Shown: one piece after another, positions 6,042-12,597 of the stretch | Layout of the letters: every line of letters begins with the position of its first letter | Position numbering within the stretch: position 1 is the first letter of the stretch | Origin: UBA11858 sp964589145 | GTDB lineage: Bacteria; Chloroflexota; Anaerolineae; Anaerolineales; UBA11858 | Assembly (NCBI GenBank): GCA_964589145.1 | Contig: CAZPSL010000079.1 | Coordinates: 1-12,597, forward strand | Length of the DNA: 12,597 nt | Direction of reading: 5' to 3' | Position numbers and translations under genes: made by a program | The notes under the pieces: model-generated | Database searches by the model: none | The model's input: the letters and a program-made list of their open reading frames with translations, nothing else | Told to the model about the DNA's origin: nothing

Positions 6042-6557
6042 TTATTCGTCTTTGATTAAAAACTGGAGTTTCAGTTTTCCGAGGGTAAGAATGTCGCCGT
6101 TTGCTAGCGGTGTTTTTGAGTGGGGCGAGAGTTTTTTGCCATTGACGCGGGTTCCATTAACCGAGCCCAAATCCTGGATGGTGCTTGGCCGGTTTTTTAT
6201 GTTCAAACTGGCATGAAGACGGGATACGCCGGTTTCGTAGGCGTTGTAGGGGGTCAGGTCAATATCCGGGACAATTGGCTGACCGGCGGTTGCCCGCCCC
6301 AGGGAGAATTCTTCGCTTGAATGCAGGAAAATCACCTCATCTGTATCGAGTACCAGCAGAGCGACTTTTGCTCCTTTGCTGTCTATGGGCGGCTCCGGAA
6401 AGGGCGGGGGCTGAATTTGCAAAGCGGAATCCGGTATGGATGTGTAAATTGCCGTGGTGGATCCGGTTTGTTTGGGTTGCACCAGTTGTGCTCCGCACTT
6501 GCTGCAAAACAATGCGCCTGGGTATTCCTCGTGATTACAGTTTGGACAAATAATCAT
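6042..6557 (-). CDS. Zinc-ribbon and FHA domain protein
   Basis: A 171-residue protein with two parts. A short zinc ribbon at the N-terminus has paired cysteines C4-C7 and C18-C21. After a Pro-rich linker (about 28-60) comes an FHA domain (about 65-170), with the hallmark FSLGR, the phosphothreonine-binding SRLHASL, DLGSVNGTRVNG and a final beta strand. FHA domains read phosphothreonine made by Hanks-type kinases. A kinase and a PP2C phosphatase lie in the same block, so this is the likely reader of their mark. Zinc-ribbon plus FHA proteins are known as cytosolic adaptors. No membrane segment is present. It begins 6 bases after the J-VWA stop. Confidence 0.92.
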   Translation of the reverse strand: MIICPNCNHEEYPGALFCSKCGAQLVQPKQTGSTTAIYTSIPDSALQIQPPPFPEPPIDSKGAKVALLVLDTDEVIFLHSSEEFSLGRATAGQPIVPDIDLTPYNAYETGVSRLHASLNIKNRPSTIQDLGSVNGTRVNGKKLSPHSKTPLANGDILTLGKLKLQFLIKDE

Positions 6558-6563
6558 AATGAC

Positions 6564-8036
6564 TTAGCCTTTGGCGTCGCCGCTGGGGAGCAGCAACGCG
6601 CGTGTTCCGTATTTTATCCGTTTTTTGCCTTCCTGGCTTAGTGTTTGCTGGTTGCGGATATTATGGACTTCAAGTAACGCTGTCTTTGCCAGATCGTGTT
6701 CTCCTTGTGCAAGCAAGTGAGTTGCCATGTTCTGTAGCCCTTGTGCGGCGGAATCCAGATTGCCTTTTGTAATATCCTGCTGTACTTTCTCCTGCATTCG
6801 GTATAGGGTCAGTTTGGACATTGCCTCAATAATTGTGTGGGGCGGCGGGTTCATCTGAGGGTCGTCGGACACTGGCCGGGTCAGGGTAAAGGGGAGGCGG
6901 TACTGATTGGCGGAGTAAATGGGGAGGTCAAAGGAAAAACGTCCTTCGGCCAACACCATTCGGGAGATTTCCGCAGAAAGGGGATCCACCAGAAATTCCA
7001 GCAGGATGCGCTGCCTGGATTTGTAAGGGATTCCGCCAAGGTGAATTGGCGGCTCTGTGGGCAGGGGGCCCAACTCCGGGCTGAGCCGAAAAGCGTAGTT
7101 CAACTTTATCCCTTGTGCCAATTGAAAATCCATCTCAACGCGCTCGACGTAGGATTGAATCAGGTTTTCCAACTTCTCGTTGAAAAAGAGTTCAATATCT
7201 TTGGGTTTCGAGACAAAAATGCAACTGCCGCCTGTCTTTTGGGTGATTGTATCCAGAAATTCATCGTTCCACTCATCGCCGATTCCCAGTGCGCTGATTA
7301 CAATGCCTTCACTGGCTGCCCGGTTCGAGAGGGCGATGCAGGCTGGTTCATCGCCATAAGTGTGTCCGTCTGTAATCAGGAAGATGTGGCTGGCATATTT
7401 CTGGTTTCGGAACCGCTGGGTTTCGATGTAGCCGGTTTTTAGCCCATTATAAATTTGTGTGCTGCCGCGCGCCCGTATCATGCGGATTTTGGCTTCTGCC
7501 CTGTGCAAGGCAGGACGCGGCCCGGCGGGGAGCAGCACTTCGGCGCGGTCATTGAATGCCACTACCGAGACAATATCCTGCGGGCGTAATTTGCGAATTA
7601 ACTCGATGGCAGTCATCTTAACCCGGTCCAGGCGGTCGCCTTGCATGGAGGTGGAACAGTCCAGCACCAGGGTCAGATTTAACGGTGTGGCGTGGTCGCT
7701 TTTGGGTACATCGGCAAGCACATCTAATTCGAGCAAGGCATAAATCAGTTGCGGATCGCGGATGGTTGCCAGTTCTTCGCGGCTGTAAACGGCGTTGAAG
7801 CGAATTGGCGGCGGTGGCGGGGCGGGGCGTTTGCCGTCGTAAGCCGCCCGTTGTTCGGGATCAATCAGGACTTCGTATGCCTCTTTGATGTTGATAAAAA
7901 GTTCGGTTGCCCCTTCTTCCATATTGACATCAGGATGCAGCCGCCGCGCCGCATCGCGATATGCTTTGCGAATTTCATCTTCAGATGCCGATGGGTCAAC
8001 ACCTAATCGGGCGTAAAAATCGGTTTTTTTGGACAT
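6564..8036 (-). CDS. J-domain fused to von Willebrand factor A domain
   Basis: A 490-residue fusion. Residues about 5-68 are a DnaJ J-domain with the intact HPD (34-36), which stimulates DnaK ATPase. A Pro-run linker (72-77) and a helical stretch lead to a VWA domain (about 118-290) with a complete metal-ion site: DCSTS (126-130), T192 and D222. A beta-sandwich-like region and a helical C-terminus (about 400-470, TPR-like in feel) follow. There is no Gly/Phe region and no DnaJ zinc centre. The frame extends 26 codons further upstream into the PP2C gene; I chose the ATG at 8036 because the J-domain starts at once there. It follows the PP2C stop by 10 bases. It probably recruits DnaK to a partner held by the VWA site. 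Both domain calls are solid; the joint role is inferred. Confidence 0.93.
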   Translation of the reverse strand: MSKKTDFYARLGVDPSASEDEIRKAYRDAARRLHPDVNMEEGATELFINIKEAYEVLIDPEQRAAYDGKRPAPPPPPIRFNAVYSREELATIRDPQLIYALLELDVLADVPKSDHATPLNLTLVLDCSTSMQGDRLDRVKMTAIELIRKLRPQDIVSVVAFNDRAEVLLPAGPRPALHRAEAKIRMIRARGSTQIYNGLKTGYIETQRFRNQKYASHIFLITDGHTYGDEPACIALSNRAASEGIVISALGIGDEWNDEFLDTITQKTGGSCIFVSKPKDIELFFNEKLENLIQSYVERVEMDFQLAQGIKLNYAFRLSPELGPLPTEPPIHLGGIPYKSRQRILLEFLVDPLSAEISRMVLAEGRFSFDLPIYSANQYRLPFTLTRPVSDDPQMNPPPHTIIEAMSKLTLYRMQEKVQQDITKGNLDSAAQGLQNMATHLLAQGEHDLAKTALLEVHNIRNQQTLSQEGKKRIKYGTRALLLPSGDAKG

Positions 8037-8046
8037 AAGTGCGAAT

Positions 8047-8994
8047 TTAATTGGGCAGCCGCACCAAAACGGCGGTGATATTATCCGGCCCGCCGGCCTC
8101 GTTTGCCGCGTCAATCATCTGCTGGCAAGCCACTTGAGGGGACGGTGCAGTGATGATAATTTGTCCCAGCTCTTTTTCAGGCACAACGCCCCACAATCCA
8201 TCTGAACAAAGCAGCAGATAGCCGGGGTGTGGTAATGGGGTGGTAATTACCTCCGGTTCAAAAGGCTCGCCTTGCCCCAGTGCCCGGTAGAGAACATTTC
8301 TCTGGGGGTGGACGGCAGCCTCTTCCGGAGTTAGTTGACCGAGTTCCTCCAGCCGTCGGACCAGGGAGTGGTCGCGCGTCAGGGCACGCAGGTTGCCGTG
8401 CAAATCTACGGTGTAAATGCGGCTATCCCCCACATGGGCAATGATCATTTGCTTGCCCAGGATCAGCACGCAGGTCAGTGTTGTTCCGCCGCCGGATACC
8501 CGTTCCACAATCTGCTCGTGGGCAATTTGCACCCCGCTTGCCATGATTTCTTGCAGCGATTCAGCCTGCGGGGAGTTCTCAACGCTGAACATTGGCGTAT
8601 AAAGGTTGCGGATTACATGCTCAGCCATCGCACGGGTAGCAATCTCGCTGGCGAGTTCGCCATGCTGGTGCCCGCCCATCCCGTCGGCCACTATGTACAG
8701 GCCAAACAGCAAGTGACTGGCGTTATTTGCCAGAGTTGTGGTTAAACTAAAAAGTGCATCCTCGTTGTGGTCGCGTTGCTGTCCGACATCTTGTCCGCAA
8801 CCGACAATCAACTGGGGCAGTTCAAGTTCAGGTTGTCCAATCGACGATCCGGCCATCGTTTCCACAGCCGAATCAAACGGTTTTGTGGCATCATTCTCGT
8901 CTAACGGTTTGGTTTCACCGAGCGCGTTTACAGCCGCCTTATCTTCCGCGGACTTTCTGCGTTTGTTTATGAGATCATCTAAAAATTTTATCAC
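8047..8994 (-). CDS. PP2C-family Ser/Thr protein phosphatase
   Basis: A 315-residue phosphatase with a full set of PP2C motifs: RDHNED (74-79), VADGMGGHQHGE with the metal-binding D104, GGGTTLTCVL, AHVGDSRIY, LTRDHSLV, CSDGLWG and GGPDNITAVLV. No membrane helix follows, unlike PrpC/PstP relatives that carry a C-terminal anchor, so it should be cytosolic. The first 60 residues are polar and probably disordered, with two TKP-aromatic/aliphatic-D motifs that could be phosphorylation sites. I use the GTG at 8994, six bases after an AGG; a TTG at 9024 with GGAG nine bases upstream is a real alternative adding ten residues. It lies 54 bases after the kinase gene and should reverse that kinase's phosphorylation. 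Confidence 0.93.
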   Translation of the reverse strand: MIKFLDDLINKRRKSAEDKAAVNALGETKPLDENDATKPFDSAVETMAGSSIGQPELELPQLIVGCGQDVGQQRDHNEDALFSLTTTLANNASHLLFGLYIVADGMGGHQHGELASEIATRAMAEHVIRNLYTPMFSVENSPQAESLQEIMASGVQIAHEQIVERVSGGGTTLTCVLILGKQMIIAHVGDSRIYTVDLHGNLRALTRDHSLVRRLEELGQLTPEEAAVHPQRNVLYRALGQGEPFEPEVITTPLPHPGYLLLCSDGLWGVVPEKELGQIIITAPSPQVACQQMIDAANEAGGPDNITAVLVRLPN

Positions 8995-9048
8995 GGCATA
9001 CCTGCTTCCTGTTACTTGGGGCAAACATCGCTGCTCCGCGGTTGTTTG

Positions 9049-10947
9049 CTATGTGGGGAGTGCGTACATTTTGTGGTCTGTTGACCCGATGTACAAAATA
9101 TCGTCGTGGATAATTGGTGTGGCGGTGATTGGTTTCTCCGTGGTGTACTCCCATCGCAGCCGTCCGGTACGATATTCGAGACAGTATACCGTTCCGTCAA
9201 CACCGCCAAAATACACAGAGTCACGATAAATCAGTGGAGAGCCGGTTACCTGATTCCCGGTTTCAAAGTGCCAGACCTCCTTGTTCTTACGCGTGTTGAT
9301 GCAGTAAAGATTCCCGTTGATGCAGCCGATGAAAGCCATCTGGTCAACGATAGCGGGGGTGGAAATTGTGCCGCGCCCCAGGCGGAACCGCCAAAGTACC
9401 CATCCGGTTTTTGCCTCTACCGCATAGAATGTTCCATCCATTGATCCGAAGTAGACCACATCATCTGCAATTACCGCAGAGGAGGTAATTGCCCGTTTGG
9501 CGCGGGTTTGCCATTTTGTTTTTCCCTGAAAATCAATGCAGTAAAAATCGCCGCCCTCAGTGCCGAAATAAATCAGATCCTGATGAACCAGCGGCGTTGA
9601 GCGAATCATCATCCCGGCGTTAAACCGCAGCGCGCGGCGGCCCGAACCGGCATTGATAATGTGCAGATAATCATCATCGGCCCCAACAAATACATGACGG
9701 TCTTTGATCGTTGGTGATGAACGGATTGGCCCGTCGGCGTAATATGTCCACTGAATATGGCCGCTGCGCGCCGAAACCACGTACAGACGGTGATCTTCCG
9801 AACCAAAGACGATTGTGTTGTCGTAGATGGCTGGTTTGCTAACCACGCCTCCGTCTGTGGCGAATTTCCAAAGGAATTCTCCGGTTGCTGCGTTGAGTGC
9901 ATACAGATTGTTATCGTATGCGCCCACATACACAACACCATTGTGGTACGTTGCCGTGCCGCGAATCTCATCTTCGCACTGGAAGGTCCACAACGGTTGA
10001 ATATTTTGGTTTGGTGTAATAATTCCGGTTGGGGCACTCGAGGCTGTCAGAATACCGGTTTTACGGGCGGCCTTTATCAGCGCCGTTTTCATATCCGTTG
10101 CAGAGGCAAAACGATCTGCAACGTTGTATTGCAGAGCCGTGTTGATAACCGCCTCAATTTCAAGGCTGACCGCGGGGTTGATCTTGCTGATTGGCCGCTC
10201 GCTAAACGTGAATGGCGGCTCCACGCGCGGATCCTTGCGGGTCATTACATGGTGCAGGGTAGCCCCCAAAGCGTAGATATCCACTTGCGGGGTAGCCTCG
10301 CCGCGGTATTGTTCGGGAGGGGAATAACCCTCGGTTCCAATCATGGTCCCCTTTTTCCCGGCCTCAAAAGTCTTGGCAATTCCGAAGTCTACCAGCATTA
10401 CATGATTTCCGGGCGTAATCATAATGTTGGCAGGTTTCATATCGCGAAAGACAATCGGTTCCGGCTCATGGGTGTGGAGGTATTGCAGAACATCACAAAT
10501 TTCAATTGCCCAGGTTACAACCTGCGCCTCAGGAATGAACCCCTGGGTTTGAGTCAGGATAGTTTCCAGGTTGTTCCCCTGTACAAACTCCATCACCAGA
10601 TACGACCGATTTTCAATGGTGAAAAAATCGTGAATTTTGGGGATGGCCGGGTGATTCAAGGATGCCAGAATATTGGCCTCGCGCTCAAAATTCTTGACAA
10701 TAGTGGTACGCACCAGGTCATCCCGCGCCTGGTTGACCATTTCCTTAAGCGCGACAATGCGCGTTGCGGTAAAACGCAAGTCGCGCGTGCGGTAGACAGC
10801 CCCCATCCCCCCGACACCAACCACCCCTTCAATCTGATACCGATCTGCCAAAACCTGACCAGGCTGAAGTTGGTTGGTGGCACCGTGTTCTTTCTTTCGG
10901 TTCTCCAGGGTTTCTGTGATCCGTTGAGTGATCTTGTGGGTTTCCAG
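9049..10947 (-). CDS. Ser/Thr protein kinase fused to a PQQ-type beta-propeller
   Basis: About 632 residues if read from a CTG at 10947. The Hanks-type kinase domain (about 37-294) has the Gly loop GVGGMGAVY, catalytic K68 in VALKEM, FRDMKPAN (His of HRD replaced by Phe; D169 and N174 kept), DFG (187-189) and the activation segment with GTEGYSPPEQ. A polar linker (about 295-318) leads to about eight repeats of roughly 40 residues, each with V-Y-F-G...DG-x-LY-x-x, then W-x-F, as in PQQ/quinoprotein beta-propellers. The last strand of the final repeat pairs with the first one, suggesting a closed eight-bladed ring. No membrane helix lies between the domains, so both should be cytosolic. The propeller may bind substrates or sense a ligand. 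It is the first gene of the block, behind a clear promoter. Confidence 0.92.
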   Translation of the reverse strand: METHKITQRITETLENRKKEHGATNQLQPGQVLADRYQIEGVVGVGGMGAVYRTRDLRFTATRIVALKEMVNQARDDLVRTTIVKNFEREANILASLNHPAIPKIHDFFTIENRSYLVMEFVQGNNLETILTQTQGFIPEAQVVTWAIEICDVLQYLHTHEPEPIVFRDMKPANIMITPGNHVMLVDFGIAKTFEAGKKGTMIGTEGYSPPEQYRGEATPQVDIYALGATLHHVMTRKDPRVEPPFTFSERPISKINPAVSLEIEAVINTALQYNVADRFASATDMKTALIKAARKTGILTASSAPTGIITPNQNIQPLWTFQCEDEIRGTATYHNGVVYVGAYDNNLYALNAATGEFLWKFATDGGVVSKPAIYDNTIVFGSEDHRLYVVSARSGHIQWTYYADGPIRSSPTIKDRHVFVGADDDYLHIINAGSGRRALRFNAGMMIRSTPLVHQDLIYFGTEGGDFYCIDFQGKTKWQTRAKRAITSSAVIADDVVYFGSMDGTFYAVEAKTGWVLWRFRLGRGTISTPAIVDQMAFIGCINGNLYCINTRKNKEVWHFETGNQVTGSPLIYRDSVYFGGVDGTVYCLEYRTGRLRWEYTTEKPITATPIIHDDILYIGSTDHKMYALPT

Positions 10948-10954
10948 CGCACAA

Positions 10955-10960
10955 CCTCCC
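10955..10960 (-). promoter_or_regulatory. Ribosome binding site suggesting a CTG start for the kinase
   Basis: GGGAGG lies 7 bases before the CTG at 10947, and the frame has no ATG or GTG there. The next standard start, TTG at 10851, lacks such a site and would cut the PGQVLADRY lead typical of these kinases. Confidence 0.55.
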
Positions 10961-11078
10961 GTAAGTGAATTGCCAGAACTTTTTGCTGTGTATACAGAAA
11001 ATGGGAGCGAACTCCCTGCGAAGCATAGGTTTTACCGTTTGGAATGCCCTGATTGTTTCGGCGTCACGGCCCCTGGGC

Positions 11079-11097
11079 GTGATGATATTTTCATCAC
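11079..11097. repeat. Palindrome in the kinase-operon leader, operator candidate
   Basis: GTGATGA (11079-11085) and TCATCAC (11091-11097) are exact complements around TATTT. The site lies about 20-35 bases after the predicted transcription start of the kinase block, a place where a repressor could act. No T-run follows on the minus strand that would make it a terminator. Confidence 0.4.
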
Positions 11098-11121
11098 TGC
11101 TTCATGATACCATTGTTCCAC

Positions 11122-11150
11122 ATTATAGCCAGCAATTATCGAATTTGCAA
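11122..11150 (-). promoter_or_regulatory. Sigma70-type promoter of the six-gene kinase block
   Basis: On the minus strand TATAAT (11127-11122) is a perfect -10. TTGCAA (11150-11145) matches four of six bases of the -35, with a 17-base spacer. Transcription should start near 11115, giving a leader of about 165 bases before the kinase. Confidence 0.75.
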
Positions 11151-11189
11151 ATATCTGAACCCGCCGAAAGCAATCAGGTTTAGGTTCAT

Positions 11190-11220
11190 TTGTACTATTG
11201 CAGATGCCGGAGATTATAAC
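11190..11220 (+). promoter_or_regulatory. Possible promoter for msrA
   Basis: TTGTAC (11190-11195) and TATAAC (11215-11220) resemble -35 and -10 boxes, but the spacer is 19 bases. Transcription would start near 11227, giving a leader of about 68 bases. A moderate candidate only. Confidence 0.35.
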
Positions 11221-11294
11221 ATCTTTGGGCGCGCCTCGCCGCCGGGACAACCTCTGTGATAAACTCTTTGCAAAACTGTCAGGAGCGTGACGCA

Positions 11295-11840
11295 ATGAAC
11301 CTGAAATCCGAAACTGCCACCCTGGGCGGTGGATGTTTCTGGTGCCTGGAAGCGGTTTACGAACAGATTGAAGGCGTGCTGAATGTGATCTCCGGCTACG
11401 CCGGAGGGAATGTTGCCAACCCCGATTATCAAACCGTTTGCACCGGAACCAGCGGACATGCCGAAGTTGTGCAGATCACCTTCAACCCGCAGGTGATCCG
11501 CTTCCGCGACCTCCTGGAGATTTTCTTCTCCATTCACAACCCAACCACGCTCAACCGTCAGGGAGCCGATATCGGCCCCCAGTACCGCTCCGTGATTTTC
11601 TGTCACAACGAGAACCAGTGCGAAACTGCCCGGCAGATGATTGCCGATCTGGACGCAGCCAACGCCTTCTCCCGCCCCATTGTTACCGAAGTAGCCCTGC
11701 TGGATGTCTTCTACCCCGCTGAAGACTACCATCAAGAATATTTCCGCCGCAATCCCAACCAGGGCTACTGCCGGGCGGTGATTGCCCCCAAAGTTGCCAA
11801 ATTCCAGAGACTGTTTTCTTTCCGGCTGAAATCAGGGTAG
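11295..11840 (+). CDS. msrA: Peptide methionine-S-sulfoxide reductase
   Basis: A 181-residue protein of normal length for MsrA. It reduces the S-form of methionine sulfoxide in proteins with thioredoxin as electron donor. The active-site GGGCFWCLE near the N-terminus supplies the catalytic cysteine. Further signatures are SGYAGG, TGTSGHAEVVQI, FFSIHNPTTLNRQG, QYRSVIF, and AEDYHQEYF near the end. A second conserved cysteine, in NQGYCRAVI, is a candidate resolving residue. An AGGAG starting at 11281, nine bases before the ATG, fixes the start at 11295; the longer frame upstream reads through non-coding leader. There is no signal peptide, so it is cytosolic. It is divergent from the kinase block and shares its roughly 340-base upstream region. 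No MsrB domain is fused. Confidence 0.96.
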   Translation: MNLKSETATLGGGCFWCLEAVYEQIEGVLNVISGYAGGNVANPDYQTVCTGTSGHAEVVQITFNPQVIRFRDLLEIFFSIHNPTTLNRQGADIGPQYRSVIFCHNENQCETARQMIADLDAANAFSRPIVTEVALLDVFYPAEDYHQEYFRRNPNQGYCRAVIAPKVAKFQRLFSFRLKSG

Positions 11841-11884
11841 AAGTTCCGCCGTTCTGCTTTAGACCCTGTTATGAACTTTTCTAT

Positions 11885-12050
11885 CGCCCCCACCCCCAGC
11901 TCCTCCCCCTGAGGGGGAAGGGAATCACCCTGTGGTGTATTTTCGGGCACTTCGTGCCCGAAAATACACCACTTAGCGATTGCTCCCCCCTTCCCTGGGG
12001 AGTGCGAAGCCTGCCCGAAGGGTGAGGGGGGCCACAGGGGGGATGGGGAG
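11885..12050. repeat. Palindromic intergenic repeat with a perfect 19-bp stem
   Basis: At the centre GTGGTGTATTTTCGGGCAC (11932-11950) and its exact complement (11954-11972) surround a TTC loop. Outside it, arms such as CCCCCTGAGGGGGAAGGGAA on the left and a similar complement on the right extend the inverted repeat imperfectly. It separates the convergent msrA and dnaE genes and could end transcription from both sides, but no clear T-run follows. It resembles the element at 1767-1862 in composition and nesting, which suggests a dispersed non-autonomous repeat family. No gene is seen in 11841-12113. Confidence 0.65.
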
Positions 12051-12113
12051 ACAGCCGGTTTTCTGCTGCCTGCATCACAGAAAGTGCAAAACAGCCTCTA
12101 GGTCCCCGGATTC

Positions 12114-12597
12114 TTACTGAAATGTAATTTGCTCAACGCGGACGTTTTCCGCCCCCACCAGAGCGCGCAGCCCGGTCACCAGTTCTGGTGTAATCCCCGT
12201 GGTCATATTGGGAAATTCCAGCAGGTGGCCGCGTCCGTTCTCGAAGATATGGAAGGCAAAACGGTCGTTGCCAGGGAAACTGATCATCAACCCAAACACC
12301 CGCCGCAACAGGAGTTTGTCGCGGGCTTTGTCGTGGCGCGGGCGCAGGATGACCGTAACCATCTGGATATCGCCGTCCCGGCGGCGGGGCGCCACTGGCG
12401 GGAGAATAGGCGCGGGAATACTCTCCGGGATCGGCGCGGTGACCGGCGGTGTTTCCTCCCGCCGGGGGATTGATTCCGTTTCCACACTGGAAGCCGCTGT
12501 GGTAATTTCATCCGCTGCCACATCCGCTGCCGCCATCCGTTTATCCGTTACATAATCCGCTGCCACATCCGCTGCCGTCATCCGTTTATCCGTTACA
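12114..12597 (-). CDS. dnaE: DNA polymerase III alpha subunit, C-terminal end (partial)
   Basis: The frame is open from the stop at 12114 to the right edge (161 residues), so only the C-terminus is present. The last 80 residues, from VTVILRPRHDKARDKLLLRR through FGLMISFPGNDRFAFHIFE, GRGHLLEFPN, TTGITPEL and the end VRVEQITFQ, match the C-terminal domain of bacterial DnaE, here in a Chloroflexota-like form. DnaE is the catalytic replicative polymerase; this tail binds other holoenzyme parts. Before it lies a low-complexity linker rich in Pro, Ala, Thr and Glu, with a 15-residue tandem repeat. An ATG at 12581 exists within the repeat but is probably internal. The catalytic domains would lie beyond the window. 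The match is by recognition of this short domain, so a stand-alone DnaE-tail homologue cannot be excluded. Confidence 0.78.
   Translation of the reverse strand, partial: VTDKRMTAADVAADYVTDKRMAAADVAADEITTAASSVETESIPRREETPPVTAPIPESIPAPILPPVAPRRRDGDIQMVTVILRPRHDKARDKLLLRRVFGLMISFPGNDRFAFHIFENGRGHLLEFPNMTTGITPELVTGLRALVGAENVRVEQITFQ
12511..12597. repeat. 45-bp tandem repeat inside the dnaE linker
   Basis: Two copies with period 45, 12511-12555 and 12556-12597 (cut by the window edge), differ at one base in 42. Each encodes the 15-residue unit VTDKRM(T/A)AADVAAD(Y/E) on the minus strand. Inside each copy the words TCCGCTGCCACA and TCCGCTGCCG form a smaller 12-base repeat. The array may continue beyond the window. 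Confidence 0.85.

Noticed and set aside
8037..8114. 26-residue extension of the J-VWA protein
   Set aside because: It overlaps the end of the PP2C gene, and the J-domain begins immediately at the ATG at 8036.
4962..10947. Type VI secretion regulatory module or a TerY-P tellurite-resistance module
   Set aside because: Kinase, PP2C, FHA and VWA parts are shared, but no Tss, Hcp, VgrG, Ter or MoxR gene is present and the VWA protein carries a J-domain, so the label is not supported.
9757..10968. Plus-strand open frame of 403 codons
   Set aside because: Antisense to the kinase and first propeller blades. Long shadow frames are expected here from the codon bias of the real gene.

Overview
The window looks like chromosomal DNA from a Chloroflexota bacterium, most likely Anaerolineae or a close relative. 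This rests on protein style (the SpoIIE-like phosphatase, the FRD-type kinase, the DnaE C-terminus ending in ITFQ) and on the GC-rich palindromic repeats between genes. It is inference from recognition, not a search.

Layout. (1) 1-1676, minus strand: a SpoIIE/PP2C-type phosphatase overlaps by 4 bases (ATGA) a membrane protein with an RCK/TrkA domain that runs off the left edge. (2) 1683-2231: a palindromic repeat, then a clear sigma70 promoter, a TPP riboswitch and an intrinsic terminator, then a short-period inverted repeat. (3) 2232-4069, plus strand: thiamine pyrophosphokinase and a thiamine-binding lipoprotein (ThiB type), separated by a second short-period inverted repeat. (4) 4167-4820, minus: an orphan NarL/LuxR-type response regulator with its own promoter. 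(5) 4962-10947, minus: six genes in one direction behind a good promoter at 11122-11150. In transcription order they are a Ser/Thr kinase fused to a PQQ-type beta-propeller, a PP2C phosphatase, a J-domain/VWA fusion, a zinc-ribbon/FHA protein, an 80-residue protein of unknown function, and an OmpR-type response regulator. (6) 11295-11840, plus: peptide methionine sulfoxide reductase MsrA. (7) 11841-12113: a palindromic repeat with a perfect 19-bp stem. (8) 12114-12597, minus: the C-terminal end of DNA polymerase III alpha (DnaE), with a 45-bp tandem repeat in its linker.

How the genes may work together. The thiamine block is a TPP-repressed salvage unit, although the permease and ATPase genes are not here. 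The six-gene block holds a writer (kinase), an eraser (PP2C), a reader (FHA) and a chaperone-linked VWA scaffold, followed by a DNA-binding regulator with no histidine kinase nearby. It resembles in composition the known kinase/phosphatase/VWA and kinase/phosphatase/FHA modules. The propeller-kinase, the J-VWA fusion and the 80-residue protein make it the best candidate in the window for an undescribed signalling system.
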